From: Ignavibacteria bacterium
GTDB taxonomy: Bacteria > Bacteroidota > Ignavibacteria > UBA10030
Direction of reading: 5' to 3'
DNA: 64,000 nt
Assembly: GCA_016873805.1 (NCBI GenBank)
Contig: VGVZ01000011.1
Location: forward strand, 1-64,000
Positions 44,650 to 53,140 of this stretch are shown here, one piece after another. The stretch's first letter is position 1; each line of letters opens with the position of its first letter. Position numbers and translations under genes: made by a program. The notes under the pieces were generated by a model. It saw nothing but the letters and a program-made list of their open reading frames with translations, did not search any database and was not told where the DNA came from.

Positions 44650-46362
44650 CTACTTCGACACCTGGATGTAAAGGAGCACCGCCGTGGCCACGGCGGCTGT
44701 GACACTGACGGCATCACGCAGGATCGTGAAATAGTACGCAAAATCCCTCTGCACCCCTTTCGGTACCCAGATCTGATCCCCTGGTTCCAGGTTTGTATCA
44801 CCCGGATCGACCCACGCGAGCGTCGCTCTCTTGATGATCTTCACATCTCCGCTCAAGGCCGATCCGAGGAATCCTCCCGCCTGCCGAATGTAGTAGTCAT
44901 ACCTAGCCCCTCGAACAAAGGGGATGTGTCCTGGCTTGGACACCTGTCCGTTGACGATGACCGTTGACAGGTCCGATGGAACAAAGATGATGTCCTCATC
45001 CTGCAGGACAATATCCTGAGTCGAATCCCCCTCATTCAGCAGCTTGTGGAAATCAACAACGACAGGCACATATGATGATTGCATATTCAAGAGAAAGTAC
45101 GCGCTGTCGCCGGGAAAACCGGGGTATGCCCTCAGATTTCTCATCCGCTGCAAACTCGGATCCAAATCCTCAGAAATCTCCTGTTCTTTGCGGAGCAATA
45201 TTGCCCCCGTGAGCAAGGCGTGGTCCGTCAATCCTCCGACTTTTTTCATCACGGCCGAGAGCCGCGTGTTGCTGACGCTGATCGGATACCGTCCCGGAAA
45301 GAGCACCTCGCCCGAGACAACAACTTGGTAGTCTCGTTTGCGGCTTTCGACCTGCGATACGACAATACGGTCACCTCTCATCAGCGGAATATTCTCCCGC
45401 TCACCACGCAAGACCCTTTTCAGCTCGATTGTCTGGTCCGACAAATTTCGGCCGCTGTCGTCCATGCGAGACAGCACAATGGTTCCGGAGTCTGCTGCCG
45501 GAGCCAACCCCTGCGCAATCCCAATCAAGTCCACTAACCGGTCTCCCGGGACGAATTCATATGATCCCGGCGAATTGACGGCACCGAGGACAGAGACAAA
45601 ATCAGTCTTCAGATCTCTCCGCGGAACGACGATGATGTCGCCGTCGAGAAGAAACGGATTATATCGATCCTCTTGAGTGCTGTAGAACTTTGGGATGTCG
45701 ATGCGGAGCGTATCACCGGACTTCCGTATGAGCAGAATATTCCGGAGCGATGATGATTTGGAGAATTCATCCTGGCGATCCAACTGGGGAACGCGAACCA
45801 CGTCACGGCCGACGGACGGAACATTCATGGTCGTGGTCGGTTGAGGAATCTTGATTCCCTCTCGCACAATCTTCTCAACCCGCACGACCGGAGACGCTAC
45901 GTACGATCCCGGCATCAATACTGCCCCTCGCAATGTGACAACAAACGATCGCGGCGTCATCAGCGTCATCGAGATCTCTCCCATCACGAATCTCTTCCGG
46001 ACCATATCCCGCACGATTTGTTTAGCCGCAACGAGGGTACGCCCTCCGATCTTTGCTTCCCCGACAGTGGGAATAATGACCGTACCTTCCGGCGTCACCG
46101 ACAACGAGTAGGTGAGACTGATCGGTCCCCACAGGCTGATCGAAACAACGTCCGCCGGTCCTACGACGTAAGTCTCGGGGTCGATCATCCCTTCCATCGG
46201 AACGACGGAAGTCGCCGGCGGCAGTTGAGTCTTGCCCAAAAGTTCTTCCAGTGATCGCTGGCCTACCCGGTCATCAGGCATCTGCTTGACCTGTGATACC
46301 AGATCCGCTGAAACCCCGATCAGAACCATCAATCCCATACTAAGCACGGATGAGAATTTCAC
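44650..46362 (-). CDS. Polysaccharide export protein, Wza-like with SLBB domains
   Basis: A 570-residue secreted protein: signal peptide (VLSMGLMVLIGVSADLV), a poly-export domain starting GPADVVSISLWG, and three or more SLBB repeats (VSVLGAVNSPGSYEFVPGD, VVVSGEVLFPGRYPIS, VIVNGQVSKPGHIPFV). Ends with a hydrophobic segment, ILRDAVSVTAAVATAVLLYIQV. It should form the outer-membrane channel for the exopolysaccharide. No lipobox is visible, so it may be inserted without lipidation. The start is GTG, preceded by GGAGAATGAAAA. Confidence 0.92.
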   Translation of the reverse strand: MKFSSVLSMGLMVLIGVSADLVSQVKQMPDDRVGQRSLEELLGKTQLPPATSVVPMEGMIDPETYVVGPADVVSISLWGPISLTYSLSVTPEGTVIIPTVGEAKIGGRTLVAAKQIVRDMVRKRFVMGEISMTLMTPRSFVVTLRGAVLMPGSYVASPVVRVEKIVREGIKIPQPTTTMNVPSVGRDVVRVPQLDRQDEFSKSSSLRNILLIRKSGDTLRIDIPKFYSTQEDRYNPFLLDGDIIVVPRRDLKTDFVSVLGAVNSPGSYEFVPGDRLVDLIGIAQGLAPAADSGTIVLSRMDDSGRNLSDQTIELKRVLRGERENIPLMRGDRIVVSQVESRKRDYQVVVSGEVLFPGRYPISVSNTRLSAVMKKVGGLTDHALLTGAILLRKEQEISEDLDPSLQRMRNLRAYPGFPGDSAYFLLNMQSSYVPVVVDFHKLLNEGDSTQDIVLQDEDIIFVPSDLSTVIVNGQVSKPGHIPFVRGARYDYYIRQAGGFLGSALSGDVKIIKRATLAWVDPGDTNLEPGDQIWVPKGVQRDFAYYFTILRDAVSVTAAVATAVLLYIQVSK

Positions 46363-46365
46363 TTT

Positions 46366-47472
46366 TCATTCTCCCAGACATTTGTTCACAAGGATTCCCG
46401 CAATCCTCTCCGCCGCTTTGCCGTCCCACAGGTGCGGGATACTGCCTTTCTTAAATCTTCCCTCAAACACGTCATGACATGCCGCAAGAACCCGATCGGC
46501 GTCAAGACCGGTGATACGATTCGTCCCAATCTCCACCGTGATCGGACGCTCCGTGTTTGATCTCAACGTGAGACACGGAATTCCCAGAACCGTGGTTTCT
46601 TCCTGAATGCCACCGGAGTCCGTCAGCACGAGAGTCGAGTTCTCCATGAGCTTGAGGAAATCGAGGTAACCGACCGGCTCGATCACCTTGAGACGCGCGA
46701 TGCGCTCGAAGCGCTTGCCGAGCCCGTATTCGCCAATCATCTTTCGCGTCCGCGGATGCAAGGGAAAAACGATTGCGCGATCGTGTGACACCCGCTCGAA
46801 AATCTCCGCGATGGTATTCAGTCCTTCGCTCGTATCGACATTCGTCGGTCGGTGGAGCGTGACGAGCACGTACGCTTCCCCGTTCAAGCCCAGGTTCTCG
46901 ATGATATTCGAGGCTGCGGAATGATCCCGGTAGGCCAACAGCGAATCGACCATCACATTTCCGACATAGAAGATCCTCGACTCGTCGACTCCTTCCTTGA
47001 TCAGATTTGCGATCGCGCTCGGTTCTGTGACAAAGAGGTAATCGGAAATCGCGTCGGTGAGAACACGATTGATTTCCTCCGGCATCGTTCGATCAAAACT
47101 CCGGAGTCCGGCCTCGATATGAGCAACCGGTACACCCAGTTTCACGCTCGCAATACTGCACGCGAGTGTCGAGTTCACGTCTCCGACCACCACCACAAGA
47201 TCGGGCCTCATCTTCTCCAACACCTTCTCAAATTCCACCATGATCTTCGCTGTCTGCTGGCCGTGCGTCCCCGAACCAACGCCGAGCGAGAAGTCCGGTG
47301 CGGGAAGTCCGAATTCGTCGAAGAATACCTTTGACATCGACTCGTCGTAGTGTTGGCCGGTGTGGACGATGAGATGGCGGATTCGATCACGGTACGGCGT
47401 CAGCGCGTTGTGAAACGGCCCCAGCTTCATGAAGTTCGGCCTGGCGCCCCCGACACTGACAATCGTCTTCAT
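46366..47472 (-). CDS. wecB: UDP-N-acetylglucosamine 2-epimerase (non-hydrolysing)
   Basis: Converts UDP-GlcNAc to UDP-ManNAc. The N-terminus (VSVGGARPNFMKLGPFHNAL) and the sites HIEAGLRSFD and TDSGGIQEE are typical. Length of 368 residues is normal. It lies between the dTDP-glucose dehydratase and the Wza-like gene, so UDP-ManNAc is probably a component of the polymer. wecC, the dehydrogenase to ManNAcA, is not in the window. Confidence 0.95.
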   Translation of the reverse strand: MKTIVSVGGARPNFMKLGPFHNALTPYRDRIRHLIVHTGQHYDESMSKVFFDEFGLPAPDFSLGVGSGTHGQQTAKIMVEFEKVLEKMRPDLVVVVGDVNSTLACSIASVKLGVPVAHIEAGLRSFDRTMPEEINRVLTDAISDYLFVTEPSAIANLIKEGVDESRIFYVGNVMVDSLLAYRDHSAASNIIENLGLNGEAYVLVTLHRPTNVDTSEGLNTIAEIFERVSHDRAIVFPLHPRTRKMIGEYGLGKRFERIARLKVIEPVGYLDFLKLMENSTLVLTDSGGIQEETTVLGIPCLTLRSNTERPITVEIGTNRITGLDADRVLAACHDVFEGRFKKGSIPHLWDGKAAERIAGILVNKCLGE

Positions 47473-47490
47473 CGCGATCGTTATCCTCTT

Positions 47491-48510
47491 CTAGCGTCCT
47501 TCGTACATCTTCTGATAGTACTCTTTGTACTCGCCGCTGATAATCCGCTGCCACCAGTCCTGATGGCGGAGGTACCACATGATGGTCTCCTCGATCCCAC
47601 GTTCAAATGTATGCGCCGGTGTCCAACCAAGTTCTTTCTGGATTTTGTTCGAGTCGATGGCGTACCTGCGGTCATGGCCCGGCCGGTCTTTCACGAATGT
47701 GATCAGACTCTCCGACTTGCCGAGAATCTTCAAGAGGAGCTTGACAAGCTCGATATTGGTCTTCTCGCTGTTTCCGCCGATGTTGTACACCTCGCCGGCG
47801 GTCCCACCGTGAAGGACTGCGTCGATTGCAGAACAATGATCGCTCACATGAAGCCAATCTCTCACGTTGAGTCCGTCGCCGTAAACGGGAAGCGGCTTCT
47901 CCTGCATCGCGTTGGCAATCATCAGCGGAATGAGTTTTTCGGGAAACTGAAACGGACCATAGTTGTTCGAACAGCGTGTAATCACGACCGGAATCGAAAA
48001 CGTGTGATGATAGGCAAGAGCGAGGAGATCAGCCGCCGCCTTGGTCGCGGCGTACGGACTGTTGGGATGAAGCGGCGTCGTTTCGGTGAACAATCCTTCG
48101 GGACCGAGGGAGCCGTACACTTCATCGGTCGAAACCTGGACAAACTTCTTGAGTCGGAGTTCTTTTGCCAGCTCGAGCAGGACGTTCGTGCCGACCACAT
48201 TCGTCTGGGCAAACTCTGCGGCTCCCATGATGCTCCGATCGACGTGCGATTCGGCAGCAAAATTGACGATGGCGTCAATGGCATGATCCCGGAGAATCGA
48301 TTCAACGACATTCCGGTTTGCGATATCTCCCTTGACAAACATATGCCGCGTGTTCTCTTTCAGTCCTTCGAGGTTTTCGAGGTTCCCCGCGTAGGTCAGT
48401 TTGTCAAGGTTGACCACTGTGTAAGTCGGATATGCTTCGAGGATATGGTACAGGAAGTTGCTACCGATGAAGCCCGCACCGCCGGTGACGAGAATGTTCA
48501 TAATCCTCAA
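47491..48510 (-). CDS. rfbB: dTDP-glucose 4,6-dehydratase
   Basis: SDR-fold enzyme giving dTDP-4-keto-6-deoxyglucose. The NAD site is NILVTGGAGFIGSN, with the catalytic triad in STDEVYG (Thr/Asp/Glu) and YAATKAAADLLA (Tyr/Lys). RfbA (nucleotidyltransferase) and RfbD (reductase) are not in the window, so the product may be directed to the aminotransferase at 34.2 kb. The gene overlaps the RmlC-like gene by 4 bases. Confidence 0.95.
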   Translation of the reverse strand: MRIMNILVTGGAGFIGSNFLYHILEAYPTYTVVNLDKLTYAGNLENLEGLKENTRHMFVKGDIANRNVVESILRDHAIDAIVNFAAESHVDRSIMGAAEFAQTNVVGTNVLLELAKELRLKKFVQVSTDEVYGSLGPEGLFTETTPLHPNSPYAATKAAADLLALAYHHTFSIPVVITRCSNNYGPFQFPEKLIPLMIANAMQEKPLPVYGDGLNVRDWLHVSDHCSAIDAVLHGGTAGEVYNIGGNSEKTNIELVKLLLKILGKSESLITFVKDRPGHDRRYAIDSNKIQKELGWTPAHTFERGIEETIMWYLRHQDWWQRIISGEYKEYYQKMYEGR

Positions 48511-48995
48511 TCCATTGTGTAGGGGGTATTCCCATCAAGTTCGTGACGAATCTCATCGACCCGGTCCCGTCGTCCTTCGCCGGCATAAAGCCGGTTGGGC
48601 AGATTGACGACCCAGCCCAGAGAGTCGCCGATGTTTCGGTACGCATGCACCACTCCGGGAGGCACGATGACCGAGCAGGGGTGATGCTCGCCGACCTCAA
48701 GAACCATTTTTCGCCCGAATGTTGCGGATTCCTTCCGCGCATCCCAGCAATACAATCTGAACCTCGACGGCCCGATGAAGCAGAAGCAATCAGCCTGGTC
48801 TTTGTGTTCGTGCGGCCCACGCGCGACTCCGGGTTTTGTTGCCGAGATGTAGCACATGACGGGAAGAAATTCTCGGGAGATTTCATCACTGCGAAAGAGC
48901 TCTGTCAGCCATCCGCGCGGATCGTTGAAGAATTTCAGCTCCCTGACGACAACGCCGTCAATCGCACCTGAGTTGAACTCCAAGGAATCCTCCAT
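48507..48995 (-). CDS. dTDP-4-dehydrorhamnose 3,5-epimerase-like cupin
   Basis: A ~162-residue cupin protein. GPHEHKDQADCFCFIGP holds the conserved His/Asp cluster, and VPPGVVHAYRN forms the second cupin block. It matches the RmlC-like family in which GPHEH replaces the classical GLHYQ, so it may epimerise or isomerise a different 4-ketosugar. The ATG at 48995 is preferred; a TTG at 49037 gives 14 more residues. First gene of the polysaccharide operon, with a promoter at 49144-49172. Confidence 0.85.
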   Translation of the reverse strand: MEDSLEFNSGAIDGVVVRELKFFNDPRGWLTELFRSDEISREFLPVMCYISATKPGVARGPHEHKDQADCFCFIGPSRFRLYCWDARKESATFGRKMVLEVGEHHPCSVIVPPGVVHAYRNIGDSLGWVVNLPNRLYAGEGRRDRVDEIRHELDGNTPYTMD

Positions 48996-49143
48996 ACGAA
49001 ATGAGAAATCGCAATGGAACTGTGACGAACAAGACAACCGATAGAAAGTACCAAAAAAACGTAAGTTCTGTGACAGAAGGGAAAACTAAGCAGTAGCAAG
49101 CGGCGGGTCTGGTGAGCCTCGTCTGTTCGTTCGTAACGTCTCG

Positions 49144-49172
49144 AAACTAACCTTTTTTTCGTCGATTGTCAA
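49144..49172 (-). promoter_or_regulatory. Promoter of the polysaccharide operon
   Basis: On the minus strand TTGACA (49167-49172), 17 bases, TAGTTT (49144-49149). Transcription would start near 49137, leaving a leader of about 140 bases before the first ATG. No JUMPstart/ops element (GGCGGTAG) is visible in the leader. The promoter starts just beyond the fmt stop at 49198, so the locus is separately regulated from fmt-def. Confidence 0.6.
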
Positions 49173-49197
49173 TTGCCGGGCCGGGCGTCATCAGGTG

Positions 49198-50142
49198 CTA
49201 CACGAACGAATCCCCCGGATTCAGGCGGTATCCACGGAGAAACTCCGCCGCGGACATCCGTTTCCTCCCTTCCTGCTGAAGCTCTGCGACTCCGATCACA
49301 CCCTCTCCCGCCTGCACAATGAGCTCGTTGCCGCCTGCGGTCACCACGGTCCCGGGAGGTGGCGAAGCAGTCCGATCGCGTGAATTCGGAGACGCGATCC
49401 CGATGGTTCTGTAGATCCGCATCACCTTTTCCGCCTGCATGGTCCAAGCGCAGGGAGTTGGCGACAATCCTCGAATGAAATCGTGGATGCGCGAAGCCGG
49501 CGCGGTCCAGTCAATTCGACAATCATTCTTGAAAATCTTCGGAGCTCGCGTTGCCTGACTGTTGTCCTGCTCGCGTCCCTGGGCTTTCCCTAGCTCAATC
49601 AGACGGACTGTTTGGAAGACGATTTCGGCTCCCACCCGTGGGGGCTTGTCATGGAGCTCGCCTGCGGTTTCATCTTCGCCGATCCGGACGCGCGCTTGAA
49701 GGATCACGGAGCCGGTATCCACCTGTTCTCGCAGAAAAAAGGTTGTCACACCGGTTTCCGACTCGCCGTTGATGATGGCCCAGTTGATCGGCGCCGGCCC
49801 GCGATACTTTGGAAGGAGTGAGGCATGTAAATTGAACGATCCGTGGGTCGGGATCGAAAACAGTGCTGAGGGGAGGATTCTGAAGGCAACGACAACAAAC
49901 ACATCAGGCCGGAGAGCAGTGAGGCGAGCAATGAACTCGGGATCGCGGAGGTCGGCGGGCTGAAGGAGAGGAATCGACTTCTGGAGAGCGATCGTCTTGA
50001 TCGGAGAGTGCTCCACGCGTTGCCCCCTCCCTTGGGGTTTGTCCGGAACCGTCACAATCGAGACGACGGAATAGTGCGACTCGAGAAGTCGTTCAAGGCT
50101 GGGAATAGCAAACTCCGGCGATCCCATGAAGACGATCCGCAT
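49198..50142 (-). CDS. fmt: Methionyl-tRNA formyltransferase
   Basis: Formylates initiator Met-tRNA using 10-formyl-tetrahydrofolate. The N-terminus MRIVFMGSPEFA and the catalytic region FNLHASLLPKYRGPAPINWAI (Asn-His-Asp site) are typical, and a C-terminal OB-like domain completes the 314 residues. It lies 8 bases downstream of def, the standard fmt-def pairing. Confidence 0.96.
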   Translation of the reverse strand: MRIVFMGSPEFAIPSLERLLESHYSVVSIVTVPDKPQGRGQRVEHSPIKTIALQKSIPLLQPADLRDPEFIARLTALRPDVFVVVAFRILPSALFSIPTHGSFNLHASLLPKYRGPAPINWAIINGESETGVTTFFLREQVDTGSVILQARVRIGEDETAGELHDKPPRVGAEIVFQTVRLIELGKAQGREQDNSQATRAPKIFKNDCRIDWTAPASRIHDFIRGLSPTPCAWTMQAEKVMRIYRTIGIASPNSRDRTASPPPGTVVTAGGNELIVQAGEGVIGVAELQQEGRKRMSAAEFLRGYRLNPGDSFV

Positions 50143-50149
50143 AGATCCC

Positions 50150-50743
50150 TCATACTTCGGCGTAGGAGACGACAGGGTATCCGACTTCGATCTCCCCCTT
50201 CTTGATGGCTCGGAGCTTTCCCCGGAGAAGCGCTCGCTTTGCTCCGCTGATATGATCTACAAAGAGAATGCCGTCAAGATGATCAATCTCATGCAAGATG
50301 ACACGCGCAAGAAGTCCATCCGTCGTCAGGAGCGTTTCTTTGAAATCGCCATCCCGGTAACGGACAGTAATCTTCTCCGACCGTTCCACATCGGCTCGAA
50401 CATCGGGGATGCTCAGACAGCCCTCCTCCATCGTCCAGGCATTCTCCTCCTCAATCACTTCAGGATTGATCAGCACCAGGCGTTGAGGCATGGAAGGTTC
50501 ACGATCTGATCGATTGACCGGAGATGTTTCTTCGCCGTCATCATCGACACCGGTGATATCGACCACGATAACACGTTTGAGCACACCGACTTGGGTAGCG
50601 GCGAGACCGACCCCGTGGGCTTTTTCCATCGTCTCAAACAGGTCGACGATGAGTTTGATGGTCTCGGGATTGAGATCTTCGACCTGTCGGGCTTTCTCGC
50701 GCAACACATCGGTTCCATAGAGGTAGATTGGGAGTACAGACAT
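50150..50743 (-). CDS. def: Peptide deformylase
   Basis: Removes the formyl group from nascent proteins. The three motifs are present: GVGLAATQVG, EGCLSIP with the metal Cys, and HEIDHLDG with the metal His residues. A short insert (EETSPVNRSDREPS) lies between motif 1 and motif 2, making the protein about 197 residues, slightly longer than E. coli Def. Adjacent to fmt. Confidence 0.96.
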   Translation of the reverse strand: MSVLPIYLYGTDVLREKARQVEDLNPETIKLIVDLFETMEKAHGVGLAATQVGVLKRVIVVDITGVDDDGEETSPVNRSDREPSMPQRLVLINPEVIEEENAWTMEEGCLSIPDVRADVERSEKITVRYRDGDFKETLLTTDGLLARVILHEIDHLDGILFVDHISGAKRALLRGKLRAIKKGEIEVGYPVVSYAEV

Positions 50744-50804
50744 GGAATGAAGTTCCTTGCACTCCGGGGTGGCACATCATCGTGCTTCGCGGAGAGATGT
50801 TTAA

Positions 50805-51437
50805 TCAGTAGATGATACGGCGCGCGCCTTCCAGGCGCTTCTTGTAGTATGAACTCTCGAGTGAGGAGATTGTCACTCCCAGCGAGACGCTTGCGTGGGC
50901 AAACAGATCGTCACCGAGGTAGATCCCGACGTGCGAATACCGCTCACCGCTCGTGTTGAAGAAAACAAGATCGCCAAATTTCAGATCTTCGACGGGAATA
51001 CTCATCCCCACGTGGGCTTGCTCTGCCGACGTGCGCGGAAGCTGTTTCCCGAGAGCAGTCCCATAGACCGCGAGCACGTATCCGGAACAATCGATCCCTC
51101 GTTGATCCTCCCCCCCGATGACGTATTTCGTTCCCATGTACTTTGAAATCTCGCGCATCATTTTGCTTTGATTCAACGGGGAGATGGAGGTGTTTTTTTC
51201 CTTCCGGAAATCGCGGGAACCCGAAGTGATCTTCTCAATCTCGGCCGGGTCGGGTTTCCGGTCGTCCTCCTTTCGTTCTTCCTCAGCTTCCCTCGACGAA
51301 AAGCGCGGCGAAGAATTCTTCGTCCTTTCGGTATTCGCCCGGTCATCACCACTCCGAAACCGCGGCGACGAACCGGTACATCCGATCAGGATGAGAGCGA
51401 ACAACAAGAGACTGCAGAATGCGATTCTGACGTTCAT
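50805..51437 (-). CDS. NlpC/P60 family lipoprotein (cell-wall endopeptidase)
   Basis: About 210 residues starting with a lipoprotein signal (CSLLLFALILIGCTGS, lipobox LIGC). A charged linker follows, then an NlpC/P60 domain with the catalytic Cys in RGIDCSGYVLAVYG and His in YSHVGIYLGDDLFAHA. Expected to cut gamma-D-glutamyl-diaminopimelate bonds in peptidoglycan. I chose the ATG at 51437 because the lipoprotein signal begins there. The gene starts after a terminator that closes the sigma-factor gene. Confidence 0.9.
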   Translation of the reverse strand: MNVRIAFCSLLLFALILIGCTGSSPRFRSGDDRANTERTKNSSPRFSSREAEEERKEDDRKPDPAEIEKITSGSRDFRKEKNTSISPLNQSKMMREISKYMGTKYVIGGEDQRGIDCSGYVLAVYGTALGKQLPRTSAEQAHVGMSIPVEDLKFGDLVFFNTSGERYSHVGIYLGDDLFAHASVSLGVTISSLESSYYKKRLEGARRIIY

Positions 51438-51467
51438 CGCGACATCGGCTCGCGAATCGTGTTTATG

Positions 51468-51503
51468 AAAAAGCCCCGATCGCGATCGAGTCGGGATCGA
51501 GGC
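51468..51503 (-). terminator. Terminator after the sigma-factor gene
   Basis: On the minus strand GCCTCGATC (51495-51503) pairs with GATCGGGGC (51473-51481), with one G-U pair, followed by TTTTTCAT. The stem ends 25 bases after the sigma-factor stop. The next gene, the NlpC/P60 lipoprotein, starts just downstream, so it probably uses its own promoter or readthrough. Confidence 0.7.
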
Positions 51504-51527
51504 CTGCAATTCTTGACGATCGACACC

Positions 51528-52385
51528 TTATCCGAGATAGGCACGGAGCTGTTTGCTGCGGGATGCATGGCGCAGTCGGCGGATCGCCTTTTCCTTGATC
51601 TGTCGGACTCGCTCTCGAGTCAGATTGAACTTCTCGCCGATCTCTTCAAGTGTGAGCGAGTGCTCCTGGTCGAGCCCAAAGTAGAGTCGGATCACCTGAG
51701 CCTCTCTGTCGCTCAGTGTCGCCAGGGCTCGGCGCACTTCCACTTTGAGGGACTCATCCATCAAAATGTGATCGGGGGAAGGCTGGCGCTGATCCTGGAT
51801 CACATCGAGCAGGCGGTTATCTTCCCCCTGTGCAAACGGGGCATCCATTGAAAGATGCCGACCGGAGATCTTGAGCGTGTCGGAGACCTCGAACAGGGAC
51901 ATATCGAGTTCTTCCGCCAGTTCGCTGGCACTCGGTTCGCGCTCGAATTCCTGCTCCAGCGTGCTGAACGCTTTCCCTATCTTGTTCAACGCGCCGACGC
52001 GATTCAGCGGCAGGCGCACGATACGCGACTGTTCCGCAAGCGCCTGGAGAATCGATTGCCTGATCCACCACACCGCGTACGAGATGAATTTGAAGCCACG
52101 GGTCTCGTCAAACCTTTTGGCCGCCTTGATCAATCCCAGATTCCCCTCGTTGATCAGGTCGCCGAGCGAGAGGCCCTGATTTTGATACTGTTTCGCCACG
52201 CTGACAACGAACCGCAGATTCGCCTTTGTGAGCTTCTCAAGTGCTTTTTCGTCCCCCTTCTTGATGCGTCGCGCAAGATCGATCTCCTCCTGGGGAGTCA
52301 GCAGTTCGACCTTCCCGATTTCCTGAAGGTACTTGTCGAGGGACTGGCTCTCTCGATTCGTGTATTGTTTGCTGATCTTTACCAT
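51528..52385 (-). CDS. rpoD: Primary RNA polymerase sigma factor (short RpoD/SigA)
   Basis: A 285-residue sigma-70 factor made of regions 1.2, 2, 3 and 4 only; region 1.1 and the non-conserved insert are missing, as in Bacteroidota primary sigma factors. Region 2 reads [18 protein letters not shown] then [19 protein letters not shown]. In region 2.4 the E. coli Gln437 is kept but Thr440 is Leu. Region 4 has [19 protein letters not shown]. Its promoter preference should match the TTG/TANNTT signals found at five sites in this window. Confidence 0.95.
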   Translation of the reverse strand: MVKISKQYTNRESQSLDKYLQEIGKVELLTPQEEIDLARRIKKGDEKALEKLTKANLRFVVSVAKQYQNQGLSLGDLINEGNLGLIKAAKRFDETRGFKFISYAVWWIRQSILQALAEQSRIVRLPLNRVGALNKIGKAFSTLEQEFEREPSASELAEELDMSLFEVSDTLKISGRHLSMDAPFAQGEDNRLLDVIQDQRQPSPDHILMDESLKVEVRRALATLSDREAQVIRLYFGLDQEHSLTLEEIGEKFNLTRERVRQIKEKAIRRLRHASRSKQLRAYLG

Positions 52386-52476
52386 TCCAACGTCACCTTA
52401 CCTGAAAAATATTTGCATCGCCCCTCGACTGCGATCCTGTTCCCGAAAGTAGAACAGAAGATCGGCGGAAAAGATT

Positions 52477-52749
52477 TCATGCTTTTTGGAGATCGATGCG
52501 GTCCACAATGCCGACGATGCTCGCATCGACGGGAGCCATCTCGACGGGCAGAGGGATGACCGCTTCACGCGCCGTAATGTAGAACACAATTTCTCCCGGT
52601 CCCGCTCCCACCGTGTCGACAGCCACGATTGGACTCCCGACCGGCTTTTGCTTCGCGTCCAGGGGCTGAACAAACTGGAGCTTGAAGCTATGTAGCGACT
52701 CTTCCTTGCGCGTCGCCCATATCGTTCCGATGACTTTCCCGAAGAACAT
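52477..52749 (-). CDS. EutN/CcmL family microcompartment vertex protein, copy 1
   Basis: A 90-residue protein with the MFFGKVIGTIWATRKEE start and AVDTVGAGPGEIVFY signature of BMC-P (EutN/CcmL/PduN) pentamers, which close the vertices of bacterial microcompartment shells. Encoded 20 bases after its paralogue, so they are made together. No hexameric shell gene (BMC-H or BMC-T) is in the window, so shell formation from here alone is impossible. A 91-base gap separates it from the downstream sigma-factor gene. Confidence 0.9.
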   Translation of the reverse strand: MFFGKVIGTIWATRKEESLHSFKLQFVQPLDAKQKPVGSPIVAVDTVGAGPGEIVFYITAREAVIPLPVEMAPVDASIVGIVDRIDLQKA

Positions 52750-52769
52750 GAAAGATCCCGATTGAACGA

Positions 52770-53045
52770 TCAGGTTTTTACTACGATGTCGAGTTTGTCC
52801 ACCACGGCAATAATGATGGCATCGACGGGCCGGTTCTTTGTCAGCGCCGTTTGCCGGGCCGAACTTCCTGAAGTCACCAGCACAACATCTCCCACGCCGG
52901 CCTGCACGCTGTCCACGGCGACAACAAACGTATCCTTCAGCTTGTAGTCCAGATCAATGTGTTTGACGATCTGGAGCTTCATCCCGACAAGCTCTTCGTC
53001 TTTTCTTGTCGCCCAAACAGTTCCGACCACTTTTCCCAAAAACAT
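52770..53045 (-). CDS. EutN/CcmL family microcompartment vertex protein, copy 2
   Basis: A 91-residue BMC-P protein, start MFLGKVVGTVWATRKDE and signature AVDSVQAGVGDVVLV. I chose the ATG at 53045 because it aligns with the paralogue; the frame opens further upstream only by 17 residues without support. The two copies share the same layout but differ at many positions, suggesting distinct vertex roles. About 95 bases downstream of deoB. Confidence 0.9.
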   Translation of the reverse strand: MFLGKVVGTVWATRKDEELVGMKLQIVKHIDLDYKLKDTFVVAVDSVQAGVGDVVLVTSGSSARQTALTKNRPVDAIIIAVVDKLDIVVKT

Positions 53046-53140
53046 AATGTTTTCCTTCGAGTCGGGTTCAGTGCACTTCTGAGTGCGTTCGAACACTAGA
53101 GAACAGACGTATCGGAAGCTCTAATCGTTCCTCCCGATTC

